Numbered from the stretch's first letter, positions 43,171 through 53,505 are shown. The stretch: 64,000 nt of DNA from Paracoccus sp. MKU1 (GCF_001447385.1 NZ_LLWQ01000008.1:16607-80606); one strand, 5' to 3'. The notes: a model not told the origin generated them from the sequence alone. A program made the numbers and translations.

Positions 43171-45336
43171 TCAATCCGTCGAGTGCATCAAAGCCGGAAC
43201 GTCACGGGCCCCCGCGCTGCCGCGTCCCGACAATGAGGGGTTTTCCATGAAGAACTTGTGACAGCAGAACAGGTCGTCGCGCCCGGCCGGCAGATAGCGC
43301 AGATAGCGCCCGTCGGGCTGCAAGAGCCAGCTTTGCGCCTCGTCGGCCATGTTCGCGGCCATGACCTGGCTGGTGATCTGCGCCTTCACCGTCTCGTTGA
43401 AGCATTCGACCAGCGCCTCGACCCGGCGGTTCAGGTTGCGGCCCATCCAGTCGGCCGAGCTGATGAAGACCCGCGCGCGTTTCGAGGGCAGGCCGAAGCC
43501 GTTGCCGAAGCAGACGATGCGGGAATGTTCCAGGAAACGCCCGACGATGGACTTCACCCGGATGTTTTCCGACAGGCCGGCGATACCCGGGCGCAGGCCG
43601 CAGATGCCGCGGATCACCAGGTTGATCCTGACCCCGGCCTGGCTGGCGGCGTAAAGCGCCTCGATCACGTCCTTCTCGATCAGGCTGTTCATCTTGGCCC
43701 AGATCTCGGCCGGGCGGCCGCGGCGGGCGAAATCGGCCTCGCGCGCGATCAGCTCCAGCAGCCGCTCCTTGAGGTCGATGGGCGAGATGGCGATGTTCTC
43801 CAGCCCGTCGGGCTGCACATAGCCCGACAGGAAGTTGAACACCTTGGAGGCGTCGCGCCCCAGCGCCGGATCGCAGGTGAACAAGGACAGGTCGGTATAG
43901 ATGCGCGCGGTGATCGGGTGATAGTTGCCGGTGCCGAAATGGGTATAGGTCACCAGCTGGTCGCCCTCGCGCCGCACCACGGCGCTGATCTTGGCATGGG
44001 TCTTGTATTGCATGAAACCATAGACGACATGCGCGCCCGAGCGTTCCAGCCGCCGCGACTGGCGGATGTTGGCGGCCTCGTCGAAACGCGCCTTCAGCTC
44101 GACCAGCGCCGTCACCGACTTGCCTGATTCGGCCGCCTCGCACAGCGCGTCGACGATCGGGCTGTCGCGCGAGGTGCGGTAAAGCGTCTGCTTGATCGCC
44201 AGCACGTCCGGATCGCGCGCGGCCTGCGCCAGGAATCGCACCACCATGTCGAAGGTCTCGTAGGGGTGATGCAGCAGCATGTCCTTTTGCCGGATCGCCG
44301 CGAACATGTCGCCGTCATGGTCCTGCACCCGTTCCGGCACCCGCGGGGTGAAGCTGGGCCATTGCAGGTCGCGGCGCGAATCCAGCACCAGTTCGCGCAG
44401 GTCGGCCATGCCCAACAGGCCCTCGACCTCGACCACCTCCTCGGGATCGACCTCCAGTTCCTGCATGATGACCCGGCGCAGCCGGTCGGGCGCGCCCGCG
44501 GTGATCTTCAGCCGGATGACCGAGCCGCGGCGGCGGCGCTTCAGCGCCGTCTCGAATTCGCGCACCAGATCCTCGGCCTCCTCCTCGACCTCCAGATCGC
44601 TGTCGCGCAGCACTCGGAAGGCGCAATGGCCGATGTCGCGATAGCCGGGGAACAGGCTGGGCAGATGCATGAGCAGCAGGTCTTCCAGCCGCAGGAACCG
44701 CTTGCCGCCCGGCAGCGGGATGAAACGGGCGATCTGCTGCGGGATCGGCAGCAGCGCCTGCATCTGCCGCCCGTCGCTTTCCCGCGCCAGTTCCAGCGCC
44801 AGCGAAAAGCCGGCGTTCGGGATGAAGGGAAAGGGATGCGCCGGGTCGATGGCCAGCGGCGAGACCACCGGGAACACCTGCTCCATGAAATGCCGGCGCA
44901 GGAATTCCTCCTCGGCCCGGGTCACGCGGCCGCGCGACAGGATGGTGATGTCGGCCTGCTCCATCTCGCGGCGCAGCCCGTTCCAGACCGCCTGCTGCGC
45001 CCCCATCAACCGGCGGGCATCGGCATTGACCAGCGCCAGCTGCTCGGCGGGGGTCAACCCGTCATCGGATTGCGTGGTGTTGCCCTCGCGCACCAGTTCG
45101 CGCAGGCCGGCGACGCGCACGGTATAGAACTCGTCCAGATTGGTGGCCGAGATCGACAGGAAGCGCAGCCGCTCGAGCAGCGGCACGCGCGGGTTGCGTG
45201 CCTCGTCCAGCACGCGCCAGTTGAAGGCGAGCCAGCTGATCTCGCGGTTGAAGAAGCGCGCCGGCCCTTCGGGCGGACCGTCGGGCAGCGCGCGCGGGGC
45301 GGGAAAGGGGGATTTCAGGAAATCGGCCTGGGTCAT
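43171..45336 (-). CDS. ppk: Polyphosphate kinase 1
   Basis: PPK1 makes polyphosphate from ATP. The 721-aa protein shows the four-domain family pattern: [20 protein letters not shown] in the N domain, [27 protein letters not shown] in the head domain, and in the catalytic domains [19 protein letters not shown], where the first His is the autophosphorylated residue, plus [16 protein letters not shown]. It is downstream of the hda gene by 30 nt and upstream of ppx, giving a perM-hda-ppk-ppx order on the minus strand. Overlapping plus-strand frames are shadows. Confidence 0.97.
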   Translation of the reverse strand: MTQADFLKSPFPAPRALPDGPPEGPARFFNREISWLAFNWRVLDEARNPRVPLLERLRFLSISATNLDEFYTVRVAGLRELVREGNTTQSDDGLTPAEQLALVNADARRLMGAQQAVWNGLRREMEQADITILSRGRVTRAEEEFLRRHFMEQVFPVVSPLAIDPAHPFPFIPNAGFSLALELARESDGRQMQALLPIPQQIARFIPLPGGKRFLRLEDLLLMHLPSLFPGYRDIGHCAFRVLRDSDLEVEEEAEDLVREFETALKRRRRGSVIRLKITAGAPDRLRRVIMQELEVDPEEVVEVEGLLGMADLRELVLDSRRDLQWPSFTPRVPERVQDHDGDMFAAIRQKDMLLHHPYETFDMVVRFLAQAARDPDVLAIKQTLYRTSRDSPIVDALCEAAESGKSVTALVELKARFDEAANIRQSRRLERSGAHVVYGFMQYKTHAKISAVVRREGDQLVTYTHFGTGNYHPITARIYTDLSLFTCDPALGRDASKVFNFLSGYVQPDGLENIAISPIDLKERLLELIAREADFARRGRPAEIWAKMNSLIEKDVIEALYAASQAGVRINLVIRGICGLRPGIAGLSENIRVKSIVGRFLEHSRIVCFGNGFGLPSKRARVFISSADWMGRNLNRRVEALVECFNETVKAQITSQVMAANMADEAQSWLLQPDGRYLRYLPAGRDDLFCCHKFFMENPSLSGRGSAGARDVPALMHSTD

Positions 45337-45366
45337 GTCACGGAGCTTCGGGAAAATGCCCGCGGA

Positions 45367-46056
45367 TCATGCGTCGACCGGGGCCAGCTTGTCCAGAAGC
45401 TCGGCCGCCAGGCGCCGGGTGATGGCGCGGCGGTCGGCCAGCGATTCCCGGTCGATGGCGGCGACCAGGCGGCGGGCCAGGTCCAGGTCGCGCTCCATGC
45501 GCAGAACCAGCCAGTCCACCACCTCGGGCGCGACCTGGATCTGGCGGTCGGCGAACAGCTTGACCAGCACGGCGGTCAGCATCGCATCATCGGGCGGGCC
45601 GAGGATCGCCTGCGCCGCCGTCTCCAGCCGCGAGCGCAGGTCGGGCAGCGCCACGCCCCAGTCGCGCGGCGGCGTCTGCGCGGTAATGAGCAACAGCGCC
45701 TGCCGCGCGCCGGCCAGGTTCCACAGGTGGAACAGGCCCTGCTCGGCGGCCGGATTGCCGCCGATCTCATGCGCATCCTCGACCGCCAGCGCCGCGCCAG
45801 GGCGAACCAGATCGTCCACGCTTTCGGGGGTCAGCGTCCAGCCATGGCAGACATGGGCGTCCTGTTCCGCGGCCCAGAAGCCGACCAGATGCGACTTGCC
45901 CGCGCCGGGACCGCCGACCAGCAGAAGCCTGCCCTGCGGCCAGCGGTCGGGCGCGTCCAGCATTGCCAGTGCGTCGCGATTGGCTGCGGTGATCAGGAAA
46001 TCGTCGCGCGACGAGGCCGGCGGCATCGTCAGGTCCAGGGTCAATTGTCTGGCCAC
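45367..46056 (-). CDS. hdaA: DnaA-like AAA+ protein, Hda/HdaA type
   Basis: This 229-aa protein has the DnaA ATPase core without the DNA-binding domain, as in Hda. Hda works with the beta clamp to inactivate DnaA-ATP after initiation. It begins RQLTLDLTMPP, a clamp-binding QLxLDL-type motif, followed by Walker A LLVGGPGAGKSHLVGFWAAE, a Walker B-like ALAVEDAHEIGG and the sensor region RSRLETAAQAILGPPDD. The start is GTG (ending at 46056), with AAGGA 8-12 nt upstream inside the end of perM, 3 nt after whose stop it begins. Co-transcription with ppk and ppx is likely. Confidence 0.88.
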   Translation of the reverse strand: MARQLTLDLTMPPASSRDDFLITAANRDALAMLDAPDRWPQGRLLLVGGPGAGKSHLVGFWAAEQDAHVCHGWTLTPESVDDLVRPGAALAVEDAHEIGGNPAAEQGLFHLWNLAGARQALLLITAQTPPRDWGVALPDLRSRLETAAQAILGPPDDAMLTAVLVKLFADRQIQVAPEVVDWLVLRMERDLDLARRLVAAIDRESLADRRAITRRLAAELLDKLAPVDA

Positions 46057-46059
46057 CGT

Positions 46060-47364
46060 TCAGCCGTCCTTGCCGCGCAGGCTGTCGCGCGTCTCGGCCC
46101 ACAGTTCGGAGGGCGAGGGCGGGCCCTCGGCATCGGGGATCTTGCCGGCCTCCTGCCGGTGCTGGTGCTCCTCCAGGAGATGCGCCAGATGCTCGTCGCG
46201 CTGGATCTGCGCCACCGCCACGTCGCGCGACATCTGCGCCAGCTGGCGGGCGCGCTCGGTGGTGCCGCGCGGCACCAGTTCGACCAGCGTCGGCGGTGCC
46301 GGCGGCGAGGGCACCTCGCGCCCGGTATAGAGGGCGCTTTCCTTGTAGCGCGCCACGGCAAAGCGCACCAGCACCCCAAGCGCCGCCGCCGCCGGCACCG
46401 CGACCAAGAGGCCGACGAAGCCGAACAGCGTGCCGAAGACGGTCAGGGCCAGCATCAGCCAGACCGGATGCAGCCCGACATGGCCGCCGACGATCTTGGG
46501 TTGCAGATAATTGCCCTCGACGATCTGGCCGATGACGAAGACCACGATCACCGCGCCGATCCAGACCGGCTCGCCCCAGAACGAGAACAGGGCGACGCCG
46601 ATGGCGGTGGCGCCGCCGACCAGCACGCCGACATAGGGGATGAAGGACAGCGAGGCCGCGATCACCCCGATCGCCACGCCGAAGGGCAGGCCGATCAGGC
46701 CCAGGCAGACCGAATAGAAGGTGCCCAGGATCAGGATCACCATGCCCTGCCCGCGCACGAAACCCGACAGCGCCGCGTCGATCTCTTGCCCGAGGCGGCG
46801 GACGGTGCCGGCATGCTCGCGCGGCAAAAGCTCGTCCAACCGGTCCACCATATTGTCCCAGTCGAGCAGCAGGTAGAAGGCGACGACCGGCACGATGACG
46901 ATCAGCATGACCATGCTGACCACGCCCATGACCGAGCCCAGCACGGTGCTGACCAGCTGCCCGCCGCGTTCGCTGATCTGCTGGCCCATGTTGGTGAGCG
47001 CGGTGTTGACCGGGCTGCCCTCGGTGAAGATCTCGGGGAATCGGGTCATCAGGAATTGCTGGAGCTGCTGGAACATCTGCGGCGCCGTCTCGATCAGCGC
47101 CGTGGTCTGGCGCACCAGCACCGGCACCAGCAGCAAGAACAGCGCCACCACCAGCAAGAGCCCGCACAGCGTGATCACCACGACCGAGACGGTGCGCGAC
47201 AGGCCCAGCCGCTCGAGCCGGTCGGCCAGTGGGTCGAAAAGATAGGCCACCGCCGCGCCCATGATAAAGGGCATGATGGCATTGCCGAGCCCCCAAAGCG
47301 CCAGCAGCAGGACGGCCAGCGCGCCGCCCCAATACAGGATCTGTTTCTGCACCGGCAATTGCAT
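46060..47364 (-). CDS. AI-2E family transporter (PerM-like membrane protein)
   Basis: This 434-aa protein has 7-8 transmembrane helices. The AI-2E/PerM family exports solutes or ions; the substrate is not certain for most members. Characteristic parts are IMPFIMGAAVAYLFDPLADR near the N-terminus, the DALLPxxH-like DELLPREHAGTVRRLGQEID, the FVRGQGMVILILGTFYSVCL segment and the VEGNYLQPKIVGGHVGLHPV motif. A soluble C-terminal tail (about 330-434) is rich in charged residues. It is the first gene of the perM-hda-ppk-ppx run and divergent from proS with 129 nt between starts. Confidence 0.9.
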   Translation of the reverse strand: MQLPVQKQILYWGGALAVLLLALWGLGNAIMPFIMGAAVAYLFDPLADRLERLGLSRTVSVVVITLCGLLLVVALFLLLVPVLVRQTTALIETAPQMFQQLQQFLMTRFPEIFTEGSPVNTALTNMGQQISERGGQLVSTVLGSVMGVVSMVMLIVIVPVVAFYLLLDWDNMVDRLDELLPREHAGTVRRLGQEIDAALSGFVRGQGMVILILGTFYSVCLGLIGLPFGVAIGVIAASLSFIPYVGVLVGGATAIGVALFSFWGEPVWIGAVIVVFVIGQIVEGNYLQPKIVGGHVGLHPVWLMLALTVFGTLFGFVGLLVAVPAAAALGVLVRFAVARYKESALYTGREVPSPPAPPTLVELVPRGTTERARQLAQMSRDVAVAQIQRDEHLAHLLEEHQHRQEAGKIPDAEGPPSPSELWAETRDSLRGKDG

Positions 47365-47493
47365 GGGTCTTGTCGCTCCCGTCCCCGCGTTCGCGTTCCT
47401 ATGTGGACGGTCGCGGCGCGGCTTGCAAGGAAGGGCGTTGCCCCGCTATCCGCTCTGCGCTAACTCGTGCCGGCCCATCATGAGGATTTCGCC

Positions 47494-48846
47494 ATGCGTC
47501 TGTCGCACTATTTCATGCCCGTCCTGAAGGAAGACCCCAAAGAGGCCCAGATCGTCAGCCACCGGCTGATGCTGCGCGCCGGCATGATCAAGCAGCAGGC
47601 CGCGGGCATCTATTCCTGGTTGCCGCTGGGCTACAAGGTGCTGCGCCGCATCGAGCAGATCGTGCATGAGGAACAGGCCCGCGCCGGCCATATCGCCATG
47701 CTGATGCCGACCCTGCAACCCGCCGACCTGTGGCGCGAGAGCGGCCGCTATGACGATTACGGCGAGGAGATGCTGCGCATCAAGGACCGCCACAAGCGCG
47801 ACCTGCTCTATGGCCCCACCAACGAGGAGATGATCACCGACATCTTCCGCAGCCATGTGAACAGCTACAAGGACCTGCCGCTGACGCTGTATCACATCCA
47901 ATGGAAATTCCGCGACGAGATCCGCCCGCGCTTCGGCGTCATGCGCGGCCGCGAATTCCTGATGAAGGACGGCTACAATTTCGACCTGACCAAGGAAGAC
48001 GCGCTGCACGCCTATAACCGCCACCTGGTCAGCTATCTGCGCACCTATGAGCGCATGGGCCTGCAAGCCATTCCGATGCGCGCGGATGGCGGGCCGATCG
48101 GCGGCGACTATACCCATGAATTCCTGGTGCTGGCCGAGACCGGCGAATCCGAGGTGTTCTACGACAGCGAGATCACCGACCTGAAATTCGGCGACCGCGC
48201 CATCGATTACGACGATGTCGCGCAATGCCAGGCGGTGCTGGAGGAATTCACCAGCCGCTACGCCCGCACCGACGAAACCCATGACGAGGCGCTGTTCGCC
48301 CAGGTCCCCGAAGCGCGTCGCCGCCAGGCGCGCGGCATCGAGGTCGGGCAGATCTTCTATTTCGGCACCAAGTATTCCGAGCCGATGGGCGCCACGGTCG
48401 TCGGCCCGGACGGCCAGCGCGTGCCGGTGCATATGGGCTCGCACGGTATCGGCGTCAGCCGCCTGCTGGGCGCGATCATCGAGGCCAGCCATGACGACAA
48501 GGGCATCATCTGGCCCGAGGGCGTCACCCCCTTCCATGCCGGCATCGTCAACCTCAAGCAGGGCGACGCCTCGACCGACGGCGCCTGCGAGGCGCTTTAC
48601 GCCGAGCTGAAGGCGCAGGGACTGGACCCGCTCTATGACGACCGGGACGAGCGCGCGGGGGCGAAATTCGCCACCATGGACCTGGTCGGCCTGCCCTGGC
48701 GCATCACCGTCGGCCCGCGCGGGCTGGCGGCCAACAAGGTCGAGCTGACCTCGCGCCGCAGCGGAGAATCGATCGAGGTCTCTCCGCAGGAGGCGGTGGC
48801 GCGGCTGAAGGAGATCTACCAGCCGGTCTTCGACGCCGCGAAATAG
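47494..48846 (+). CDS. proS: Prolyl-tRNA synthetase (short alphaproteobacterial type, no editing domain)
   Basis: This class II aminoacyl-tRNA synthetase charges tRNA-Pro. The 450-aa form lacks the ~180-aa editing insertion of the E. coli enzyme, normal for alphaproteobacteria. Motifs are [19 protein letters not shown] and [17 protein letters not shown] near motif 2, [20 protein letters not shown] (motif 2 loop) and [20 protein letters not shown] (motif 3), followed by the anticodon-binding domain [26 protein letters not shown] 7 nt upstream selects this ATG over one 27 nt earlier. Editing of mischarged Ala-tRNA-Pro would need a separate ProX-type protein. Confidence 0.97.
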   Translation: MRLSHYFMPVLKEDPKEAQIVSHRLMLRAGMIKQQAAGIYSWLPLGYKVLRRIEQIVHEEQARAGHIAMLMPTLQPADLWRESGRYDDYGEEMLRIKDRHKRDLLYGPTNEEMITDIFRSHVNSYKDLPLTLYHIQWKFRDEIRPRFGVMRGREFLMKDGYNFDLTKEDALHAYNRHLVSYLRTYERMGLQAIPMRADGGPIGGDYTHEFLVLAETGESEVFYDSEITDLKFGDRAIDYDDVAQCQAVLEEFTSRYARTDETHDEALFAQVPEARRRQARGIEVGQIFYFGTKYSEPMGATVVGPDGQRVPVHMGSHGIGVSRLLGAIIEASHDDKGIIWPEGVTPFHAGIVNLKQGDASTDGACEALYAELKAQGLDPLYDDRDERAGAKFATMDLVGLPWRITVGPRGLAANKVELTSRRSGESIEVSPQEAVARLKEIYQPVFDAAK

Positions 48847-48855
48847 GCCGTCCGG

Positions 48856-48873
48856 CCGGGCCCGGGGGCCCGG
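48856..48873 (+). terminator. Terminator-like palindrome after proS
   Basis: CCGGGCCC (48856-48863) and GGGCCCGG (48866-48873) form an 8-bp perfect stem, and the sequence just after contains GGAGTATTTGGAAAA, a combination I associate with gene ends in this bacterial family. It sits 9 nt after the proS stop. The following stretch to 49049 has no gene and one weak -35-like TTGACA at 48990-48995. Confidence 0.5.
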
Positions 48874-49049
48874 TCGCCGGAGTATTTGGAAAACGGTGAA
48901 ATCGCGGGGGTGGCGCCTTCCCGGCGCCGCCGGTTCCGGACGGCGCGGCCGGAGGACGAGTGTAGGGGCGCCGTTGCGGCGCCTGGGCGTTGACAAGGTG
49001 CGGTTGTGCGGCTTCCCTGCCCCGCAGGTGAACGAGTGGGAGTGCGATC

Positions 49050-50174
49050 GTGGCAAGGAAGGCGCTGATCACCGGGGTGACGGGGCAGGACGGCTCCTAT
49101 CTGGCCGAGTTCCTGCTGGAAAAGGGCTATGAGGTGCATGGCATCAAGCGCCGCGCCTCGTCCTTCAACACCCAGCGCGTCGATCACATCTTCCAGGACC
49201 CGCATGAGGCCGAGCCGCGCTTCTTCCTGCATTACGGCGACCTGACCGACAGCTCGAACCTGACCCGGATCATGGCCGAGGTGCGGCCGGACGAGGTCTA
49301 CAACCTTGGCGCGCAATCCCATGTCGCGGTCAGCTTCGAGGCACCGGAATATACTGCCGATGTCGATGCGCTCGGCGCGCTGCGGCTTCTGGAGGCGATC
49401 CGGTTTCTGGGGCTGGAAGGGGTGACGCGCTATTACCAGGCCTCGACATCCGAGCTTTACGGACTGGTGCGCGAGACGCCGCAAAACGAGCGCACGCCCT
49501 TCCATCCGCGCAGCCCCTATGCCGTGGCCAAGCTCTATGCCTATTGGATCACGGTGAACTATCGCGAGGCCTACGGGCTTTTCGCCTGCAACGGCATCCT
49601 GTTCAACCACGAGAGCCCGCGCCGGGGCGAAACCTTCGTCACCCGCAAGATCACCCGCGGGCTGGCCAATGTCGCGCAAGGCGTCGAGAGCTGCCTTTAC
49701 ATGGGCAATCTGGATGCGCTGCGCGACTGGGGCCATGCCCGCGACTATGTGCGCATGCAATGGCTGATGCTGCAATGCGACGAACCCGACGATTACGTCA
49801 TCGCCACCGGCGAGCAGCATTCCGTGCGCCAGTTCCTGATCTGGACCGCCGAGGAGCTGGGCATGGCGCTGGAGTTCCGCGGCTCGGGCGTGGACGAGGT
49901 GGCGGTGGTCGCCTCGGTCTCGGGCGACCTGGCGCCGGCAGTCAGGCCGGGCGATGTGGTGATGCGGGTCGATCCGAAGTATTTTCGCCCGGCCGAGGTG
50001 GCGAGCCTGCTGGGCGATGCGGCCAAGGCGCATCAGCGGCTGGGCTGGCGGCCCGAGACCGGGCTGCGCGAGATGATCGCCGAGATGGTCGCTGCCGATC
50101 TGCGAAGCGCGCGGCAGCATGCGCTGCTGAAGCATCACGGGCTGGGGCTGCCGGTCTCGGCCGCGGAGCGCTAG
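49050..50174 (+). CDS. gmd: GDP-mannose 4,6-dehydratase
   Basis: Gmd converts GDP-D-mannose to GDP-4-keto-6-deoxy-D-mannose, the branch point to fucose, rhamnose, perosamine and colitose. The 374-aa extended SDR has [36 protein letters not shown], the STSELYG segment carrying catalytic Thr and Glu, and YxxxK in [12 protein letters not shown], followed by [20 protein letters not shown]. The start is GTG at 49050, with GGGAG 7 nt upstream. Its stop is directly followed by the next gene (ATG at 50175), the first two genes of a nine-gene surface-glycan run on the plus strand. Confidence 0.95.
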   Translation: MARKALITGVTGQDGSYLAEFLLEKGYEVHGIKRRASSFNTQRVDHIFQDPHEAEPRFFLHYGDLTDSSNLTRIMAEVRPDEVYNLGAQSHVAVSFEAPEYTADVDALGALRLLEAIRFLGLEGVTRYYQASTSELYGLVRETPQNERTPFHPRSPYAVAKLYAYWITVNYREAYGLFACNGILFNHESPRRGETFVTRKITRGLANVAQGVESCLYMGNLDALRDWGHARDYVRMQWLMLQCDEPDDYVIATGEQHSVRQFLIWTAEELGMALEFRGSGVDEVAVVASVSGDLAPAVRPGDVVMRVDPKYFRPAEVASLLGDAAKAHQRLGWRPETGLREMIAEMVAADLRSARQHALLKHHGLGLPVSAAER

Positions 50175-51098
50175 ATGGCACGGCTGTTCGTCACCGGCGG
50201 CCATGGCATGGTCGGCTCGACCCTGCGCAGCCATCCGGGCATCGAGGCCTGGGAGGTGCTGGCGCCCGCGCGGGCCGAGCTGGACCTTTGCGACGCCGCC
50301 GCCCTGCGCGACTGGCTGGCGCGGCATCGCCCCGACGCGGTGGTCCATGCCGCGGGCGTGGTCGGCGGCATCCAGGCCAACATGGCCGAGCCGGTGCGGT
50401 TCCTGGCCGAGAACGCCCGGATCGGGCTGAACCTGCTCACCGCCTGCCGCGAGATCGGTATCCGGATGCTGCTCAACCTGAGCTCAAGCTGCGTCTATCC
50501 GCGCGACCTGGGCCGCGGCCTGTCCGAGGAGCAGATCCTGACCGGCGCGCTGGAGCCCACCAACGAGGGCTACGCGCTGGCCAAGATCATGACCATGCGG
50601 CTGGTGGACTATGCCTGCCGCGAGGATCGCAGCCTGCAATGGCACACGCTGATCCCCTGCAACCTCTACGGTCCGCATGACAAGTTCGACCCCCGGCAAT
50701 CGCATCTGGTGCCGGCGATCATCCACAAGATCCACCGCGCCCGGATCGAGGGCCATGAGACCGTCGAGATCTGGGGCGACGGCTCGGCGCGGCGCGAGTT
50801 CATGTATGCCGGCGACCTGGCCGAGGCGATCCTGCGGGCACTGGCCGATCCCTCGGCCCTGCCGCCGGTGATGAATGTCGGGCCGGGTGTCGATCACACG
50901 ATCAACGATTATTATAATGTCGTGGCTGAGGTGATCGGCTGGCAGGGCCGTTTCATCCATGACCTGGGCAAGCCGGTGGGCATGCGGCGCAAGCTCCTGT
51001 CCGTGACGCGGCAGGCGGAATGGGGCTGGGCGCCGCGAACCGGACTGCGCGAGGGCATCGCCGCCACCTATGCCTGGTATCTGGAGCACCAGCCATGA
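50175..51098 (+). CDS. GDP-L-fucose synthase family protein, probably GDP-L-colitose synthase (ColC-like)
   Basis: This 307-aa SDR epimerases and reduces 4-keto-6-deoxy sugars bound to GDP. Family motifs are FVTGGHGMVGSTL, NLSSSCVYPRDL, catalytic YxxxK in NEGYALAKIMTM, and IPCNLYGPHDKFDPRQSHLV. Details such as RREFMYAGDLAEA and DHTINDYYNVVAEVIGW look more like ColC than like E. coli WcaG from memory. With the ColD-like gene overlapping its end by 4 nt, the likely substrate is GDP-4-keto-3,6-dideoxy-D-mannose, giving GDP-L-colitose. If ColD is not active on this intermediate the product would be GDP-L-fucose. The family assignment is firm and the specificity is inferred. Confidence 0.85.
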   Translation: MARLFVTGGHGMVGSTLRSHPGIEAWEVLAPARAELDLCDAAALRDWLARHRPDAVVHAAGVVGGIQANMAEPVRFLAENARIGLNLLTACREIGIRMLLNLSSSCVYPRDLGRGLSEEQILTGALEPTNEGYALAKIMTMRLVDYACREDRSLQWHTLIPCNLYGPHDKFDPRQSHLVPAIIHKIHRARIEGHETVEIWGDGSARREFMYAGDLAEAILRALADPSALPPVMNVGPGVDHTINDYYNVVAEVIGWQGRFIHDLGKPVGMRRKLLSVTRQAEWGWAPRTGLREGIAATYAWYLEHQP

Positions 51099-52264
51099 GC
51101 CGCTTTCCCCTTGCGACCTCGAGTTGGGACGAGGCGGAACGGGCCGCCCTGCAACGGGTGATCGACTCGGACCGGTTTTCCATGGGGCCGGAGGTCGCGG
51201 CTTTCGAGGCAGAGTTCGCCCGCTTCACCGGCAGCCGCCATGCGGTGATGGTGAATTCCGGATCCTCGGCCAATCTCGCCATGGTGGCGGCGCTGCGTTA
51301 TACGCAAAACCCGGCGTTGCGGCTGATGCCGGGCGACGAGGTGATCGTGCCGGCAGTGTCCTGGTCCACCACCTTCTTTCCGCTGCACCAATACGGGCTG
51401 CACCTGAAATTCGTCGATATCGACCGCGAGACGCTCAACTACGACCTTGCGGCGCTGGCCGGGGCGATCACCGAGCGCACCCGGGCCATCATGGTGGTGA
51501 ACCTGCTGGGCAATCCGAACGATTTCGACGCTCTCCGCGCCATCATCGGCGAGCGGAACATCGTGCTGATCGAGGACAATTGCGAATCGATGGGTGCGAC
51601 CTTCGGCGGCCGGGAATGCGGCACATTCGGGGTGATGGGGACGTTTTCCACCTTCTTCTCGCATCACATCTCGACCATGGAGGGCGGGCTGATCGTCACC
51701 GATGACGAGGAGCTCTACCACATCCTGCTGGCGTTGCGGGCGCATGGCTGGACGCGCAACCTGCCGAAATTCAACCGCGTGACCGGCGAGAAAAGCGACG
51801 ATCCCTTCGAGGAGAGCTTCCGCTTCGTCCTGCCCGGCTATAACCTGCGCCCGCTGGAGATGTCGGGCGCGCTGGGGCGGGCGCAGCTGGCGAAACTGCC
51901 GCGGCTGATCGATGGGCGGCGCGCGAACGGCGCGCTCTGGCAGCAGGCGATGGCCGATCACCCGCTGTTCAGCATCCAGCGCGAGACCGGCGAAAGCAGC
52001 TGGTTCGGATTTTCCCTGGTGCTGCGGCCGGAAACGGGCCTGACACGGCGCGAGGTGCTGGCGCGGCTCGACACGCTGGGATTCGAGACCCGGCCCATCG
52101 TCAGCGGCAATTTCACCAAGAATCCTGTGCTGCGGCTGATGGATCACAGCCTGCGCGGGCCGATGACCCATGCCGAGGAGATCGACCTTAACGGTTTCTT
52201 CATCGGCAATCATCATTATGACATCCGCGACGCGATCGGGATTCTGGCCGGTTTCCGCGCCTGA
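51095..52264 (+). CDS. colD: GDP-4-keto-6-deoxy-D-mannose 3-dehydratase (ColD-like, DegT/AHBA aminotransferase fold)
   Basis: ColD removes the C3 hydroxyl using PLP/PMP and glutamate. This 389-aa protein is nearly the same length as E. coli ColD (388). The key sign is the active-site motif: the lysine that binds PLP in DegT aminotransferases is replaced by histidine (STFFSHHISTMEGG, His191), which is the hallmark of the 3-dehydratases ColD and RfbH. Other ColD-like stretches are VNSGSSANLAMVAALRY, VPAVSWSTTFFPLHQYGL and IEDNCESMGATFGG, then RAHGWTRNLPKFN and ESSWFGFS. No ferredoxin domain is needed. It overlaps the upstream epimerase gene by 4 nt, giving a gmd-colC-colD unit. Confidence 0.88.
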   Translation: MSRFPLATSSWDEAERAALQRVIDSDRFSMGPEVAAFEAEFARFTGSRHAVMVNSGSSANLAMVAALRYTQNPALRLMPGDEVIVPAVSWSTTFFPLHQYGLHLKFVDIDRETLNYDLAALAGAITERTRAIMVVNLLGNPNDFDALRAIIGERNIVLIEDNCESMGATFGGRECGTFGVMGTFSTFFSHHISTMEGGLIVTDDEELYHILLALRAHGWTRNLPKFNRVTGEKSDDPFEESFRFVLPGYNLRPLEMSGALGRAQLAKLPRLIDGRRANGALWQQAMADHPLFSIQRETGESSWFGFSLVLRPETGLTRREVLARLDTLGFETRPIVSGNFTKNPVLRLMDHSLRGPMTHAEEIDLNGFFIGNHHYDIRDAIGILAGFRA

Positions 52265-52329
52265 CCGGGTGCTGGACTTGCCGACCCGGCTTGGTCAGGA
52301 TCGGGAATGCGGTCGGCGGATGGGTGGTC

Positions 52330-53505
52330 ATGAGTGCGGGACGGATGAAACGGATCGGCATCGGGCTTGTCGGCATCGCCCTGGCCGGGACGCTCGCCTT
52401 CTTCGCCTGGCCCGGTCCGCCGCGTCCGGTGACGCCGGTGCCGCAGGTCAGCCTCGCGGAAGACGCCGGTTTTCAGGCGCGGTTGGTCGCGCCGCAGCCC
52501 GGCCTGACCGCCCTGACCGCCGAGGTGACGGGACGTGCTGCGGCCGATCCCTCGAGCGAAGGCTATCGCCACGAATGGCCGGGGTTCCATGCCTCGGCGC
52601 GGTTCGAAGGGACGGGTATCACCCTGCGCTTCGACGATGCGGTCAATCGCTGGCGGATCACGCTGGATGGCAAGGCGGTCGAGATCTCGCGCCCCGGGCG
52701 GCAGGACCTGCGGATCGAGGGGCTGGCTTTCGGCGCATACACCATTCGCGCCGAAAAGATCAGCGAATCGCCGGGACCGGCCCTGTTCGGCGGGTTCTTT
52801 CTTGACGCTTCGGCCAAGGCGCTGCCGCCTCCCGAGCCGGCCGAGCGGCTGATCGAGTTCATCGGCGATTCCGATACGGTGGGCTTCGCCAATACCGCCG
52901 AGCGCCGCGATTGCAGCGGAGAGGAGATCTATGCCGCCACCGATACCAGTCGCAGCTTCGGACCGCAGGTGGCGGCGGCCCTAGAGACGGATTACCGCAT
53001 GATCGCCCGCTCGGGCATCGGGCTGTTGCGCAATTACGGCGGTGCCGAGCCGGATCGCACCATGGAGCGGCTCTATCCGCTCGCCCTGCCGGGGGACGCG
53101 ACGGTGGCCGCCCTGCCCCAACGCCGGGCGGATGTCGTCGTCATCGCGCTCGGCTCGAACGTCTTCGGTTCCGAGCTGGCTCCGGGCGAGCCTTGGACGG
53201 AAAAGAGCCAATTGCGCCACGATTTCGGCCCGGCGCTGGCCGATTTCGCCGCCGCCCGCAGGCAGGAGAATCCCGCCGCCCTGATCGTGCTGCTGGCCTT
53301 CGGCGAATATGGCCCCGAACTGGTCGAGGCGCATCGCAGCGCCTCGGACATGCTGACCGCCCGCGGCATCGCCAACCGGCTGGTCGTTCTTGGCGACCCG
53401 AAACGCGATGCCTGCCTCTGGCACCCTTCCGCCCGCGACCATGCCATGATCGCGGAAACCCTGATCGAGGCGCTGAAGGCCCCGGATTCCGGCGGAGCGG
53501 ACTGA
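52330..53505 (+). CDS. SGNH/GDSL hydrolase resembling carbohydrate esterase family 2
   Basis: This is a predicted secreted or membrane-anchored O-acyl esterase of 391 aa. An N-terminal hydrophobic segment (IGIGLVGIALAGTLAFFAW, residues ~9-27) is followed by a beta-sandwich region (about 60-160) and then an SGNH domain with the nucleophile in IEFIGDSDTVGF (Ser181). The C-terminal CLWHPSARDH carries the Asp/His of the triad. The order sandwich then SGNH matches CE2 esterases, which deacetylate polysaccharides. Here it probably trims O-acetyl groups on the surface glycan of the same cluster. The start at 52330 is the best placed ATG, and 52345 is also possible. Confidence 0.8.
   Translation: MSAGRMKRIGIGLVGIALAGTLAFFAWPGPPRPVTPVPQVSLAEDAGFQARLVAPQPGLTALTAEVTGRAAADPSSEGYRHEWPGFHASARFEGTGITLRFDDAVNRWRITLDGKAVEISRPGRQDLRIEGLAFGAYTIRAEKISESPGPALFGGFFLDASAKALPPPEPAERLIEFIGDSDTVGFANTAERRDCSGEEIYAATDTSRSFGPQVAAALETDYRMIARSGIGLLRNYGGAEPDRTMERLYPLALPGDATVAALPQRRADVVVIALGSNVFGSELAPGEPWTEKSQLRHDFGPALADFAAARRQENPAALIVLLAFGEYGPELVEAHRSASDMLTARGIANRLVVLGDPKRDACLWHPSARDHAMIAETLIEALKAPDSGGAD

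Noticed and set aside
48990-48995. TTGACA upstream of gmd as a promoter
   Set aside because: No -10-like hexamer is found at 16-18 nt (the sequence there is GC-rich), so I did not list it as a feature.
51095-52264. Annotation as a perosamine synthase or other sugar aminotransferase
   Set aside because: The lysine needed to bind PLP in aminotransferases is histidine here, the known difference of the 3-dehydratases.
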